From: Cloacibacillus porcorum
GTDB taxonomy: Bacteria > Synergistota > Synergistia > Synergistales > Synergistaceae
DNA: 64,000 bases
Direction: 5' to 3'
Assembly: GCF_001701045.1 (NCBI RefSeq)
Contig: NZ_CP016757.1
Coordinates: forward strand, 1,977,501-2,041,500
A program made the position numbers and the translations under genes. Below the pieces are notes generated by a model, which saw only the letters and a list, made by a program, of their open reading frames with translations, did no database searches and was not told the origin of the DNA. Below are positions 17,181 to 25,759 of this stretch, in pieces (the stretch's first letter is position 1; the number at the start of each line of letters is the position of its first letter).

Positions 17181-17693
17181 TTATTGTTTTATATCCCCAT
17201 ATTTATCGGAGATTACGGCCCGCGGCCTTTCGGCCTCCTCCTCCGTCTCCCACGGAAGTTTGTCGCCCGGTTCTTTCAGGTAGTTGAGTATCTGCCATAT
17301 TCCCTCGCCGGTGTAGGAGCTGACGTGGAAGATCGGACGGCATCCCGCCAGATCAAGCCAGTTGTGCGCCCGTTCCACATGGGCCCCCTCGTGATCGGTC
17401 TGCGTGACGATCCCGATGACCGGACGGTTGCAGCAGGCCGTCACGCAGGGCGGATAGAGGGAATATTCTTCCGTGGCGCTCAGCAGCAGCCCTACGACGT
17501 CGGCCTCGTAGGTATAGAGGGCGAGCGCCTTTGACAGCGTGCTGTTTTCGGCATACTCGCCGGGAGTGTCGATGACGACGTCATAGTGGTTGATATACTG
17601 CGTCTTATGATACTTGATAACATTGCCGCGGAGCGCCTGTATTAAGGTAGTTTTACCGCATTCGCTGCGCCCCATCAATATCAGTTTTTTCAT
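17181..17693 (-). CDS. pduV: EutP/PduV-family small GTPase-like protein
   Basis: A 170-residue P-loop protein with Walker A GRSECGKTT (residues 8-16), a G3-like DTPGEY, and a G4-like TQTD. This is the EutP/PduV family found in most Pdu and Eut operons. In Salmonella, PduV associates with the outside of the microcompartment and affects its movement. Some EutP homologues were reported as acetate kinases, so an enzymatic role is possible. The start overlaps the pduU stop by 4 bases. The C-terminus is charged and Pro-containing. Confidence 0.88.
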   Translation of the reverse strand: MKKLILMGRSECGKTTLIQALRGNVIKYHKTQYINHYDVVIDTPGEYAENSTLSKALALYTYEADVVGLLLSATEEYSLYPPCVTACCNRPVIGIVTQTDHEGAHVERAHNWLDLAGCRPIFHVSSYTGEGIWQILNYLKEPGDKLPWETEEEAERPRAVISDKYGDIKQ

Positions 17694-18070
17694 GTGCGCG
17701 TTATTTCGCAGATCGTGAAGCCCAGCTTGTTTTTAAGGTACGTCAATATGCTGTTCACTGCCGACTGCACATTCGATATCTTTCCCGTAAATATGCAGGT
17801 TCCGCTGAAACGGTCGATGAAACCAATCTCTATCGCGGATGTCTTGATGGCGATGTCGCCTGCAATAACAGAAATTTCCGATGGGGTCATGCTCAATATG
17901 GCGATGGCCGACTGCCTGTAGTCAAGATCCGGGTTAAGTCCCAGCTTCTTGTAGATGATCTCGTCCGGGCTGGCGATGATGTGGGCCAGCGTCACCTGCT
18001 TGCCCGGCACCATCTCCTGAACGAGGCGCAGTTTGCCGGAATCTATTCTGCCAAAATCGCTCAGATCCAT
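17690..18070 (-). CDS. pduU: Circularly permuted BMC-H shell protein (PduU/EutS)
   Basis: A 126-residue shell protein of the permuted single-BMC class. The N-terminal strand region RLVQEMVPGKQVTLAHIIASP is the hallmark of PduU/EutS and forms the beta-barrel that caps the pore. The rest of the BMC fold is permuted behind it (AIAILSMTPSEISVIAGDIA, then VQSAVNSILTYLKNKL). It forms a minor hexameric facet tile. It lies between the CxxC glutaredoxin gene and pduV in the operon. Confidence 0.92.
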   Translation of the reverse strand: MDLSDFGRIDSGKLRLVQEMVPGKQVTLAHIIASPDEIIYKKLGLNPDLDYRQSAIAILSMTPSEISVIAGDIAIKTSAIEIGFIDRFSGTCIFTGKISNVQSAVNSILTYLKNKLGFTICEITRT

Positions 18071-18095
18071 CTTTTACACTCCGTTTCTCTTACAG

Positions 18096-18572
18096 CTAAA
18101 GTCCCAGAGCCTTCTTTATCTCCGATATCTCGGCTCCCATTATCTCCTTGTCTCCGATGACGGTCACCGGAGCGCTTATGTAGCCGTGCGACTCCATGAA
18201 GTGCTGGGCCTCTTTGCTTGAGGGGATGCTTACCTCCTCAAATTCTATGCCGCGCGCCTTGAGGAAATCCATGACCATACGGCAGAATCCGCATTCGGGC
18301 ATCGTGTAGACGACGACCTTGCCGCCCCTTTCCTCCTCAGCCGCGGCTTCGGCCTCCTGCTCTTTGATGGCCGCCACATCGTAAAAGCACTGGGGACACT
18401 CTTCGGGTTCAGGCTCCGGTTTCGTCTCATAGTAACACTGAGAACAGTCGGCGCCCTCCTCCATCTTCTTATCCTCCGCGTTTGGCTCGTAGAAGCACTG
18501 CGGGCATTCTTCTTTTTCTTCTTTTTTCTTAGGCGCTGGTGTGTAATGACACTGCGGGCAATCCTGGGCCAT
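18096..18572 (-). CDS. Glutaredoxin with four N-terminal CxxC repeats (BMC-associated)
   Basis: A 158-residue fusion unlike standard Pdu proteins. Four short repeats of CPQC/CSQC followed by two aromatic or His residues occur at residues 5-8, 23-26, 43-46 and 59-62. They are separated by acidic/Lys/Pro linkers. A complete glutaredoxin-like domain follows from about residue 84 (KVVVYTMPECGFCRMVMDFL), with active-site Cys94 and Cys97 and a cis-Pro APVTV (about 135). The eight repeat cysteines could bind two zinc ions or Fe-S clusters. ATG 18572 is preferred: GGAGG ends seven bases before it, while ATG 18578 is one base away. The gene sits between pduT (Fe-S shell protein) and pduU. Function is not known; redox service to shell or enzyme cysteines is inference. 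Confidence 0.85.
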   Translation of the reverse strand: MAQDCPQCHYTPAPKKKEEKEECPQCFYEPNAEDKKMEEGADCSQCYYETKPEPEPEECPQCFYDVAAIKEQEAEAAAEEERGGKVVVYTMPECGFCRMVMDFLKARGIEFEEVSIPSSKEAQHFMESHGYISAPVTVIGDKEIMGAEISEIKKALGL

Positions 18573-18586
18573 TTTCATGCCTCCTT

Positions 18587-19144
18587 TCAACAATTCGAGA
18601 GCAGCTTATCCACAAATTCCGGATGCGGCGACGAGATGACGCAGCTGCCGGTGATCTCGCCGCTCTCCTTCAGCTGGTTCAGGCAGGAATTCATCGCCGA
18701 CTTCACCGCGGAGAGCTCGCCTGTGAAGACAAGGAATCCCTTGCCTCCCAGACCTCTCGCTATCCTTATCTCCATGAGCCTTATATTCGAGGCCTTCGCC
18801 GCTATGTCTCCTGCCATGACGGCCGTGAGGGCCGATATCGTTTCTATAACGCCGACGGAGAGGATCTTATCTACCTCGGAGGTGCCGGTGACCGCCGCTG
18901 GAATCGACTCATGTACGTTGTTTATTATATAGCTGGAAACGATGGAAGAATCAGCCAACTGGACGCCGGTCTCCATAGCACTTTTTACGGCGCCGACATT
19001 TCCGTATACGGCGATCATATATTTGCCGGGGCATATCGGCGTAGAGATAAGTGCCTTTATGTCGGCAGCTTTGAGCATCTCGTCCGTGGCCAGCATACCG
19101 ATGGGGATGCTCTTTACCTCCAGTAGTCCAATTGAATTTATCAT
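18587..19144 (-). CDS. pduT: Tandem-BMC shell protein PduT, Fe-S type
   Basis: A 185-residue protein made of two BMC domains (residues about 4-88 and 96-180). The first has ICPGKY with Cys38 at the position where Salmonella PduT binds a [4Fe-4S] cluster in the trimer's central pore. It is thought to carry electrons across the shell, with PduS as likely partner. Order here is pduS, membrane protein, pduT, glutaredoxin, so the redox-type genes are adjacent. The stop lies 14 bases before the glutaredoxin start. Confidence 0.93.
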   Translation of the reverse strand: MINSIGLLEVKSIPIGMLATDEMLKAADIKALISTPICPGKYMIAVYGNVGAVKSAMETGVQLADSSIVSSYIINNVHESIPAAVTGTSEVDKILSVGVIETISALTAVMAGDIAAKASNIRLMEIRIARGLGGKGFLVFTGELSAVKSAMNSCLNQLKESGEITGSCVISSPHPEFVDKLLSNC

Positions 19145-19171
19145 TTAAAGACCTTCTTAAACTTAAAGTTT

Positions 19172-20071
19172 TTACTGAACTACCGCAAGCCTGATGAGGT
19201 TCACCACTATCGTCATGATGAATATCGTCACCGCCGGCGGGTCTATGTGCGAGTCATTGTAGCTGTTGAAGGCGTTGGCCGCAAAGTCTCCGCAAAGGCT
19301 GCTAAGGATGCCTATCAGCACTCCGAGAATAGCTCCGCAGGGACCCCAAGCCGCCATTCCCGCTAATGCACCAAGACCGGAGGGTAGGGTGATGTGGTGC
19401 GTCGCGGGGATCGCGAAACCAGTCTGCGCAAAGATAAGCGATATAGCCGAAAATCCGAAACAAACTACCGGGAATACTCCGAGAGCCGCGGCGGGAACAC
19501 CGGCTTTCATCATCGAGGCTGCCACAAAGCTTACTGCGATACCTACCACCGCACCCAGCATTAAGTTATAGGTGAAACCTTTTCCGCCGGTCACCCATAC
19601 TCTCGGCTCTTTCCCTGTATATTTTCCCGTAAGCCCTGTCTTACCAAAAGCTAGGCGCGCTATGCAGCCTGAGATGGCGACGGTCATCGCGACGGCATCC
19701 GTGATAGGTCCGAGGGGGGTCATCAACAGAAGATTACAGATAACGAAACCGATGACGCCAAAGAGGCCGCCCACACAGATCACATCGGCCTCGCCAAGTC
19801 CGTTGAGCGCCGTTACAATGTCGTTGCCCGCCTTGAGCTTGCCCCTGCTGCCCGCATATGCCGCGGCCGCCACGCCGCCGGCAAACGCTACGTGCGGTCC
19901 CATGAATGAACCGAACGCCATGAATCCTACGCCGATATCAGCGCCGCCACCGGCCGCCACCAGAGCTCCGGCCAGAGCGAAACATCCCGTCATAATGAAC
20001 GCGGGAAGCGCGCCGAGCAGCGCCCCAAAAGCTCCACCGCCAAAAGCCGCTACTAAAGCAAACATATCCAT
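19172..20071 (-). CDS. Unrecognised integral membrane protein in the pdu operon
   Basis: A 299-residue, strongly hydrophobic, Gly/Ala-rich protein with roughly seven to nine TM helices. Features: an N-terminal helix rich in GGG/GAL, a soluble loop around YAGSRGKLKAGNDIVTALNG, a loop at GKTGLTGKYTGKEPRVW, an ATHHITLPSG motif between helices, and a C-terminal helix (VTIFIMTIVVNLIRLAV). I do not recognise the family, and it is not a PduF/GlpF aquaporin (no NPA motifs). It lies between pduS and pduT with short gaps (22 and 27 bases), so it is an operon member. A substrate permease replacing PduF or a membrane redox partner are both possible. Confidence 0.8.
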   Translation of the reverse strand: MDMFALVAAFGGGAFGALLGALPAFIMTGCFALAGALVAAGGGADIGVGFMAFGSFMGPHVAFAGGVAAAAYAGSRGKLKAGNDIVTALNGLGEADVICVGGLFGVIGFVICNLLLMTPLGPITDAVAMTVAISGCIARLAFGKTGLTGKYTGKEPRVWVTGGKGFTYNLMLGAVVGIAVSFVAASMMKAGVPAAALGVFPVVCFGFSAISLIFAQTGFAIPATHHITLPSGLGALAGMAAWGPCGAILGVLIGILSSLCGDFAANAFNSYNDSHIDPPAVTIFIMTIVVNLIRLAVVQ

Positions 20072-20093
20072 ATTATTGCCTCCTCTATATTTG

Positions 20094-21431
20094 TTATAGC
20101 TGGTTCTCAGTATGGATCGTTACAAAAATCTCCGTAACGGCTTTCACCGTGCCGGATATGGACGCATGAAGATTGGTGCCGAGTTTACCCTGCGGCGCCC
20201 GCGCAATGAGGCCGCCGCGTGTTACCTGGTCGTTTACCTTTACCACCGGCTCCGAGGGAGCGCCAGCGCCCTGCCGGAGCGGCAGCGTTACCTCGATGAA
20301 GCTGTGATCGCCGTATTTCATCGGCGCCGGCCTGTCGTACTGAGAGAGGCCCAGCTGGCGGATGAGTTTGCCGACGGGATAGCGCTTATATTCCCGGAAG
20401 CTGTCGCACCGCTCGGGGGCCAGATGCAGGCTGTTTTTCACGCCGCTGCGCATGAGGATATTCTTGATGGAGGCGTTGAACTTCCACGGCTGAAGCCCCA
20501 TCACGCAGGCGTATTCACAGAGGCGGCAGCCGCAGCAGAGGTAGGCGTTCATCGGGCTCTGCTTTTCGTCGCAGACGCTGCCGTAGGCCGCGATACGCAT
20601 CATCTTGTGCGGCTCGATGCGGTGTCCGAGAAGGTGGCGGGGACAGACCTCAGTGCAGAGGGAACACTGCATGCAGGCAATTGACGCGTCGCGGATGCTT
20701 TTGTCTAGGGGCTTTTTCAGGCTCGTCAGAAGGCTGTGTTCCAGAGGCAGGACGATCAGCCCCTTAGTAGTCTTCGTTACCCAGCTCTTGGGAGAGACGG
20801 TCACGCCCATCATCGGACCGCCGTTGACCACGACGTAGTCGGATACGGTTGCGCCGCCCGCAAGTTCGACAGCCTCTCTCACCGTGATGCCAAGCGGCAC
20901 CCGCACGCTCTTGGGACTGCGCACCGCGCCGGTTACCGTGAGGTATTTATCCGTCACCGGCGTGCCGTCTTCGTAGGCGGCAAGGATGTTGAGCGCCGTC
21001 TCGACGTTGACGACGATGACGCCGACGTTGAGAGGGATACCTCCCTCTGGGACGATCTTCCCCGTCACCTCGTAGACGATCACCTGCTCGTCGCCCGCAG
21101 GATAGAAGCCGCCTAGGAGGTGGAGCGAGAGCTTCGGATGTTTGGGAAGCTCACGGGAGAGGGCCGCCGCCGCGCCGTGGTAGTGTTCCTTCAGGGCTAC
21201 GACGCCGCGCGCGGCTCCCGAGCTCTCGACGATGAGGTCAAGGGCCGTCAGCAGTCCCGCCGCCTCCCTCTCCATCAGCTGCTGGTCCACGCGAAGCAGC
21301 GGCTCGCATTCCGCGCCGTTGATGATTACGGTGCCGGCCTGGGCCCCCAGCTTAACGTGGGTCGGAAAGCCGGCGCCGCCGGCTCCCACTATCCCCGCCT
21401 CTAAAACTGAACTTATCAGTTTATCGTTCAT
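20094..21431 (-). CDS. pduS: PduS cobalamin reductase, RnfC-like Fe-S flavoprotein
   Basis: A 445-residue PduS. The N-terminal RnfC/NuoF-like nucleotide and flavin domain starts GIVGAGGAGFPTHVK (about 14-27), followed by an SLBB-like segment. Two ferredoxin-type cluster motifs are intact: C253, C256, C259, C263 and C299, C302, C305, C309. The C-terminus is a barrel-sandwich-like region (VKVNDQVTRGGLIA). In Salmonella, PduS reduces cob(II)alamin for PduO and can contact PduT. RnfC resemblance also permits a role in regenerating NAD+ inside the shell. Confidence 0.93.
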   Translation of the reverse strand: MNDKLISSVLEAGIVGAGGAGFPTHVKLGAQAGTVIINGAECEPLLRVDQQLMEREAAGLLTALDLIVESSGAARGVVALKEHYHGAAAALSRELPKHPKLSLHLLGGFYPAGDEQVIVYEVTGKIVPEGGIPLNVGVIVVNVETALNILAAYEDGTPVTDKYLTVTGAVRSPKSVRVPLGITVREAVELAGGATVSDYVVVNGGPMMGVTVSPKSWVTKTTKGLIVLPLEHSLLTSLKKPLDKSIRDASIACMQCSLCTEVCPRHLLGHRIEPHKMMRIAAYGSVCDEKQSPMNAYLCCGCRLCEYACVMGLQPWKFNASIKNILMRSGVKNSLHLAPERCDSFREYKRYPVGKLIRQLGLSQYDRPAPMKYGDHSFIEVTLPLRQGAGAPSEPVVKVNDQVTRGGLIARAPQGKLGTNLHASISGTVKAVTEIFVTIHTENQL

Positions 21432-21443
21432 AACTATTTCATC

Positions 21444-22844
21444 CTAACGGATGTCCATGCCTCCGACCAGTACGCACCTTCTCCTGCGCGCGAAGGTCTT
21501 AGCCGAGGTAAGCCCCTCTCCCGTTGGTCCGGCGATCGTGAAGGTCGTATGGCCCATGCCGCCGACGCCGATCCCGGCATACGAGGGGCCATTTTTGACA
21601 AATATCGTCGTCTGGATGAGCTTGGCCATTTTTGTAAGGCTGTCGACGTTCCGCGAGTGCATCATCGCCGTATGACGGTTACCGTGTTCGACGCGCACCG
21701 CCATCTCGATGGCCTCGTTGACATTGTCCGCGCGTACGATGGGAAGTATCGGCATCATCAGCTCGACCTGTACGAAGGGATGCTCCTCCCTGGCCTCCAT
21801 GATGATGACCCGCGTATCCTCCGGCGCTTCGACGCCGGCCTTTTCGAGAATGTACTTCGCGCTCTTGCCGACAAATTCCGTCTTCGGAGATTTCCCCTCC
21901 TTCGTGACGAGCCCTACCAGGCGCTCGATCACCGCGGGGTCCTTCACCTCGAAGGCGCCGTTTTTCTTCATATTGAAGATAAGGTAATCGGCCGCCGAAT
22001 CGACGACGATGACCTCCTTCTCCGCGATGCAGGGAAGGTTGTTGTCGAACGAGCAGCCGTCGACGATGTCCTTGGCCGCCTTTTCGATATTCGCGCTCTC
22101 GTCGACTACCGCTGGGGGATTGCCCGCGCCCGCGCCGATCGCCTTTTTGCCGCTGGAGAGGACGGTCTTGACGATCGCCGGTCCGCCGGTGGCGACAAGC
22201 ATCCTCACCTTTGGATGGGCCATCATCAGGTTAGTGTTCTCGATCGAGGGCTCGGAGACGGTGACGATGAGGTTCGCCGGCGCGCCGGCCGCGGCGAGTG
22301 CCCTGTTCAGCTCGCTTACGAGCCAGAGCGAGACCTTTTTCGCCCTTGGATGCGGGCTGAATACGACGGTGTTGCCGGCGGCGAGCATGCCGATAGAGTT
22401 GCAGATGATCGTCTCCGTCGGGTTGGTCGTCGGGGTGATCGCACCGATGACGCCAAAGGGCGAATACTCAACGATCGTCAGGCCGTCGTCACCCGTGATG
22501 GCGTCCGTCGTGAGATCTTCGATACCGGGCGTCTTCGTCGCCGCGAGGCGGTTCTTGACAAGCTTGTGCTCGTAATTTCCCATGCCCGTCTCCTCTATCG
22601 TGGAAAGCGACATAAATTTAAGGTTCTCTTCGTTGAGCACGGTGCCGCGTATGGCTTCGACGAAACGTGCCCTGTCGGCCATAGAGCAGTCGAGGTATCT
22701 GCGCTGCGCCGCCGCGGCCGCCTCGATGGCGTCGTTCATGTCGGCGAATATTCCGCAGCTGCCGGCGGAGTTATTCTCACTTTCGTCAATCTTCCGCATG
22801 ACTCCCTTTACTATGCCCTCAATAAGAGCGGCGTCTATGTTCAT
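21444..22844 (-). CDS. pduP: CoA-acylating propionaldehyde dehydrogenase
   Basis: A 466-residue aldehyde dehydrogenase converting propanal, CoA and NAD+ to propionyl-CoA and NADH in the microcompartment lumen. Residues 3-19 form an amphipathic helix (IDAALIEGIVKGVMRKI), the typical encapsulation peptide. The fold motifs include ITPTTNPTETIICN and GAGAGNPPAVVDE, and the catalytic Cys lies in NNLPCIAEKE. It differs from EutE mainly in this N-terminal sequence. Its ATG overlaps the pduO stop as ATGA, with GGGGG about ten bases upstream. Confidence 0.94.
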   Translation of the reverse strand: MNIDAALIEGIVKGVMRKIDESENNSAGSCGIFADMNDAIEAAAAAQRRYLDCSMADRARFVEAIRGTVLNEENLKFMSLSTIEETGMGNYEHKLVKNRLAATKTPGIEDLTTDAITGDDGLTIVEYSPFGVIGAITPTTNPTETIICNSIGMLAAGNTVVFSPHPRAKKVSLWLVSELNRALAAAGAPANLIVTVSEPSIENTNLMMAHPKVRMLVATGGPAIVKTVLSSGKKAIGAGAGNPPAVVDESANIEKAAKDIVDGCSFDNNLPCIAEKEVIVVDSAADYLIFNMKKNGAFEVKDPAVIERLVGLVTKEGKSPKTEFVGKSAKYILEKAGVEAPEDTRVIIMEAREEHPFVQVELMMPILPIVRADNVNEAIEMAVRVEHGNRHTAMMHSRNVDSLTKMAKLIQTTIFVKNGPSYAGIGVGGMGHTTFTIAGPTGEGLTSAKTFARRRRCVLVGGMDIR

Positions 22845-23863
22845 TGGTCAATACCCCCAATTCTGTAGTTCATCGCGCTCAGCGCTATCTCCATATCTTC
22901 GTCTACGGTGCCTCCTGAAACTCCGATGGCCCCGACGACATGCCCGTCGTATTTATAAGGAAACCCTCCGCCGAAGATGACTATTCTGTTTTGATTCGTG
23001 TTCTGCACCCCGTAGAGAAACTTCCCGGGCTGCGATACCTCGCCGAGCTCATGGGTAGCCATTTTCAGGGAGGCCGCCGTGTAGGCCTTGTTGAGCGCGA
23101 TATCGATGCTGGCGAGCAGGGAGTCTTCCATCCTGTGCAGCAGCACCGGATTGCCTCCCATATCCACCGCGGCGAATACGATGGGCACCCCCATCTCCTT
23201 CGCCTTTTTTTCCGCCGCCGCGGCCATACGCTTCATATTTTCCAGAGTAAAGGGCGCGTCGGTATTATTCGCCGCCGTCCGCAGCTCTTCTTTTACCATT
23301 TTTTCCACCTTCGCGCGAAGCTCGCACTCCGCCGCGACGGTCTCTTCATAGCGCGCAAGCGCGTAGACGGCGTCCGAGAGGCGGTTTACGTAACGTATGA
23401 TCTCCTCGCGGAAGAATCTCTTTCCCGGCTGCAGCTCTTCATTGCACCTCGTCATCGCGCGTTCGGCGCGTCTGACGATGGTGCGGGCCACATGGAGGGC
23501 CGCCGAGGCGGGGTTCACTCCCGGAATAACGAAAGAACGCTGTACGCCGGTAACTTCCGTACATCTGTCGACGACGTTCTCAAGGAACTTTATATCGGCC
23601 TCGCCGATCAGGTCCCTGAGTTTTTCAAACCCCTTCTCATCGCTCGCAAGTTCCGCGCCAAGCGCAAAGAGGCGTCCCTGTATCGCGTGTACGGTCTCTC
23701 TTACGTAATCAAGTTTGCTCTGGGAATAGGCCAGCCCCAGCATCGAACCGGCCTCGTCAATCGTCCCGTAGCATTCTACCCGGCCGTCCGCCTTGCTGAC
23801 GCGGCTGCCGCCGACGAGGCTCGTCGTTCCCTTATCGCCCGTCTTGGTGTAAAGGTTCGCCAT
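22841..23863 (-). CDS. pduO: PduO ATP:cob(I)alamin adenosyltransferase with C-terminal haem-binding-like domain
   Basis: A 340-residue two-domain protein. Residues 1-180 are a PduO-type adenosyltransferase (TKTGDKGTTSLVGGSRVSK ATP loop; FVIPG, then RRAERAM). Residues about 205-340 are the GlcG/HbpS-like PduO C-terminal domain (VFAAVDMGGNPVLLHRM; GVSGGTVDEDMEIA). It makes the adenosylcobalamin needed by diol dehydratase. The ATG is preceded by GAGGTGGG. It works with PduS, two genes downstream. Confidence 0.94.
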   Translation of the reverse strand: MANLYTKTGDKGTTSLVGGSRVSKADGRVECYGTIDEAGSMLGLAYSQSKLDYVRETVHAIQGRLFALGAELASDEKGFEKLRDLIGEADIKFLENVVDRCTEVTGVQRSFVIPGVNPASAALHVARTIVRRAERAMTRCNEELQPGKRFFREEIIRYVNRLSDAVYALARYEETVAAECELRAKVEKMVKEELRTAANNTDAPFTLENMKRMAAAAEKKAKEMGVPIVFAAVDMGGNPVLLHRMEDSLLASIDIALNKAYTAASLKMATHELGEVSQPGKFLYGVQNTNQNRIVIFGGGFPYKYDGHVVGAIGVSGGTVDEDMEIALSAMNYRIGGIDQ

Positions 23864-23865
23864 CT

Positions 23866-24129
23866 TTAGCCCACCTCTACGGTGTCGACGATACCGACGA
23901 TGGCCTTATCCACGGGGGCGCTTTCGCTGAACACTCGCCGCGCGGAGCTGCCCTCAAGGACCAGCACAAGTTCGCCCGTACCGGCCCCGACCGAGTCTAC
24001 CGCCACCTCGCATTTGCCTTCGCGTTCGAGATATTCGTTGACCCTTTCAACTATCAGCAGCTTCATCCCGATAAGAGCCGCGTTTTTGCTGGTGGAAACG
24101 ACCGTTCCGATAACTCTTGCCAGATACAT
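23866..24129 (-). CDS. pduN: BMC vertex pentamer protein (PduN/EutN/CcmL)
   Basis: An 87-residue BMC-P protein that forms pentamers closing the polyhedral vertices. The fold motifs [42 protein letters not shown] and the C-terminal [13 protein letters not shown] are all present. GAGGTG lies upstream of the ATG. It is the only pentamer gene in the window, consistent with a single shell type. Confidence 0.93.
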   Translation of the reverse strand: MYLARVIGTVVSTSKNAALIGMKLLIVERVNEYLEREGKCEVAVDSVGAGTGELVLVLEGSSARRVFSESAPVDKAIVGIVDTVEVG

Positions 24130-24131
24130 GG

Positions 24132-24923
24132 CTACACCTCTTTTTCTATCCTGACGCCGCGCTGGTAGGCCGCGTCATAGGCAAGCTGCGTCACAAGCGC
24201 ATTTTTTGAGACCCTCAGCAGCGAACCGGCGGGAAGCGAGACGACCTCTCTTCTGCCGATCACCCTTTTTGCGCTGGAAAAGTCCGCCGCCCTCGCCCGC
24301 GGAGCCGTCGGTGACTGCGGTTCGATGAGCTTGATCGTCTTGAATGCCAGCGTATCGCAGCCGCAGAGCGCCGCGCCGAAATCCCTCAGTGTTTCGAGGT
24401 TGGCCGAGAGCTTAGCTTTAAGGGCCGGCGTCATGTTATAGCCCTTCGCGGCCCGCTCGGCGTTTTCCGGACAACAGCCGTCCCTGGCGATGACGACGTT
24501 TTTGCCGCGCATCATGGAATTCGATATTATCCGCGCGGCCGGCGTGTCGGCGATACAGGCGGCGATCTTCGCCGCCGTGTTCACCGTCAGCGCAGGCACG
24601 ATCACAGTGTAATAGGGCGCGGCCAGCAGTTCGGGCGCGCGGTCCAGCTGCTCCTCCTGGTAAAACACGCCGGGGGCCAGAACTGTGCGCAGCGTATCCA
24701 CATTAAGCAGCTTCGATGCGCTCTTTGAGAGAAAAAGGTCAAAGGTGAAACCCGCCTGCTGAAGCTGCTGCAGGCTGACGAGCGCGGGGACGAACCCGAT
24801 CAGCGAACCGGTATATACGACAAGCGCCTTTTTCTGCACGCTTATCAGCTTTTCCGCGACCCGGCGCACCACCTCGGCGACCAGAGCCTCTTCGGCGTTT
24901 TCAAGCAGTTTTTCTTCTCTCAC
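24132..24923 (-). CDS. Flavoprotein-like protein with PduM-like C-terminus
   Basis: A 263-residue protein with a GTG start, in the place where pduM usually sits. Residues about 30-200 resemble the flavoprotein fold ([55 protein letters not shown]). The last ~35 residues ([30 protein letters not shown]) resemble the C-terminus of PduM, a protein required for shell assembly in Salmonella. The architecture suggests PduM function plus a flavin-binding module, or a flavoprotein that has acquired a shell-targeting tail. Flavin binding and partners are inferred only. Confidence 0.7.
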   Translation of the reverse strand: MREEKLLENAEEALVAEVVRRVAEKLISVQKKALVVYTGSLIGFVPALVSLQQLQQAGFTFDLFLSKSASKLLNVDTLRTVLAPGVFYQEEQLDRAPELLAAPYYTVIVPALTVNTAAKIAACIADTPAARIISNSMMRGKNVVIARDGCCPENAERAAKGYNMTPALKAKLSANLETLRDFGAALCGCDTLAFKTIKLIEPQSPTAPRARAADFSSAKRVIGRREVVSLPAGSLLRVSKNALVTQLAYDAAYQRGVRIEKEV

Positions 24924-24937
24924 AGTATCACCCGCCT

Positions 24938-25759
24938 TTATGCGTTCATCGCTATCCCGAGCGGCGTCACCAGCAGCGGGGCCGCCGGTTTCACCGTGGG
25001 GATGCCGATCCGTTTTTCAAAAATTCCTTCAAATTCCTTAAAACAGCAGGCTCCGCCGACGACATAGATCGTCTCCACCTGATGTCCCCTTATGGCTCCC
25101 GCCACAATAGAGGCCATCTTTTCGACGACAGGCCTGATGACCGGAAATACGCTGGATTCCTGGGCGGGGTCCCTCTTGAGGCATTCGGCCTCTTCGGTCG
25201 TCGTCCGGTGGAAGCCTGCGAGCACCAGCGTCATGTGCGTTCCGCCGGTCGGTTCGTCGGCGGTGAGCACAACCTCGCCGTTACGGATGACGCTGATGCC
25301 AGTCGTGCCTCCGCCGACGTCCACCACCGCGCCCTCTTTTATTCCCAGCACGGTGGCGGCCGCCGTCGGTTCGTCGATTATCGCCGTAAGCTCGAAATCA
25401 GCCGCCTCCACCACGTTGCCGATGGCCTTGGTGTTGCCCGGTGAGATTCCGGGAGGGATCGCGCAGGCCGCTTTGGTCAGCCGGACTCCGAGCTTCTCCT
25501 CAAGCCTCGCCTTCATCGAGCGCACGGTACGGATGGCTCCGACGTAATCAACCACGATGCCGTCGCGTACTACGCATGACGGCGTGCTGACGCCGGCCAC
25601 CGGACAACCCGCGGAATCAGTGACGGAGACAAGGATGTTCGCCGTGCCAAGGTCCACTCCGACCTTGAGCTCACCCTCCCACGGATTTACCGCTTCCTCT
25701 TCCACAAGGCGCGCGAATTCGCGCAGCGTCTTATTAGGAATTGTGAGGTCCGCCGCCAT
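24938..25759 (-). CDS. eutJ: EutJ-family actin/Hsp70-like ATPase
   Basis: About 273 residues with the actin-ATPase fold: phosphate-1 VGVDLGTANILVSV, phosphate-2 VVDVGGGTTGISV, and adenosine motif VYVVGGACCFKEFEGIFE. EutJ is normally in ethanolamine operons and is thought to act as a chaperone or reactivase. Its presence here is a Eut-type gene in a Pdu operon. ATG 25759 overlaps the pduL stop (TGATG); an upstream GTG is less likely. Confidence 0.88.
   Translation of the reverse strand: MAADLTIPNKTLREFARLVEEEAVNPWEGELKVGVDLGTANILVSVTDSAGCPVAGVSTPSCVVRDGIVVDYVGAIRTVRSMKARLEEKLGVRLTKAACAIPPGISPGNTKAIGNVVEAADFELTAIIDEPTAAATVLGIKEGAVVDVGGGTTGISVIRNGEVVLTADEPTGGTHMTLVLAGFHRTTTEEAECLKRDPAQESSVFPVIRPVVEKMASIVAGAIRGHQVETIYVVGGACCFKEFEGIFEKRIGIPTVKPAAPLLVTPLGIAMNA

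Noticed and set aside
21549-22868. 439-codon open frame on the plus strand
   Set aside because: It is antisense to pduP and the pduO end, has Arg/Asp/His-rich low-information sequence and no ribosome-binding site. GC-rich third positions of the real genes keep the opposite frame open.
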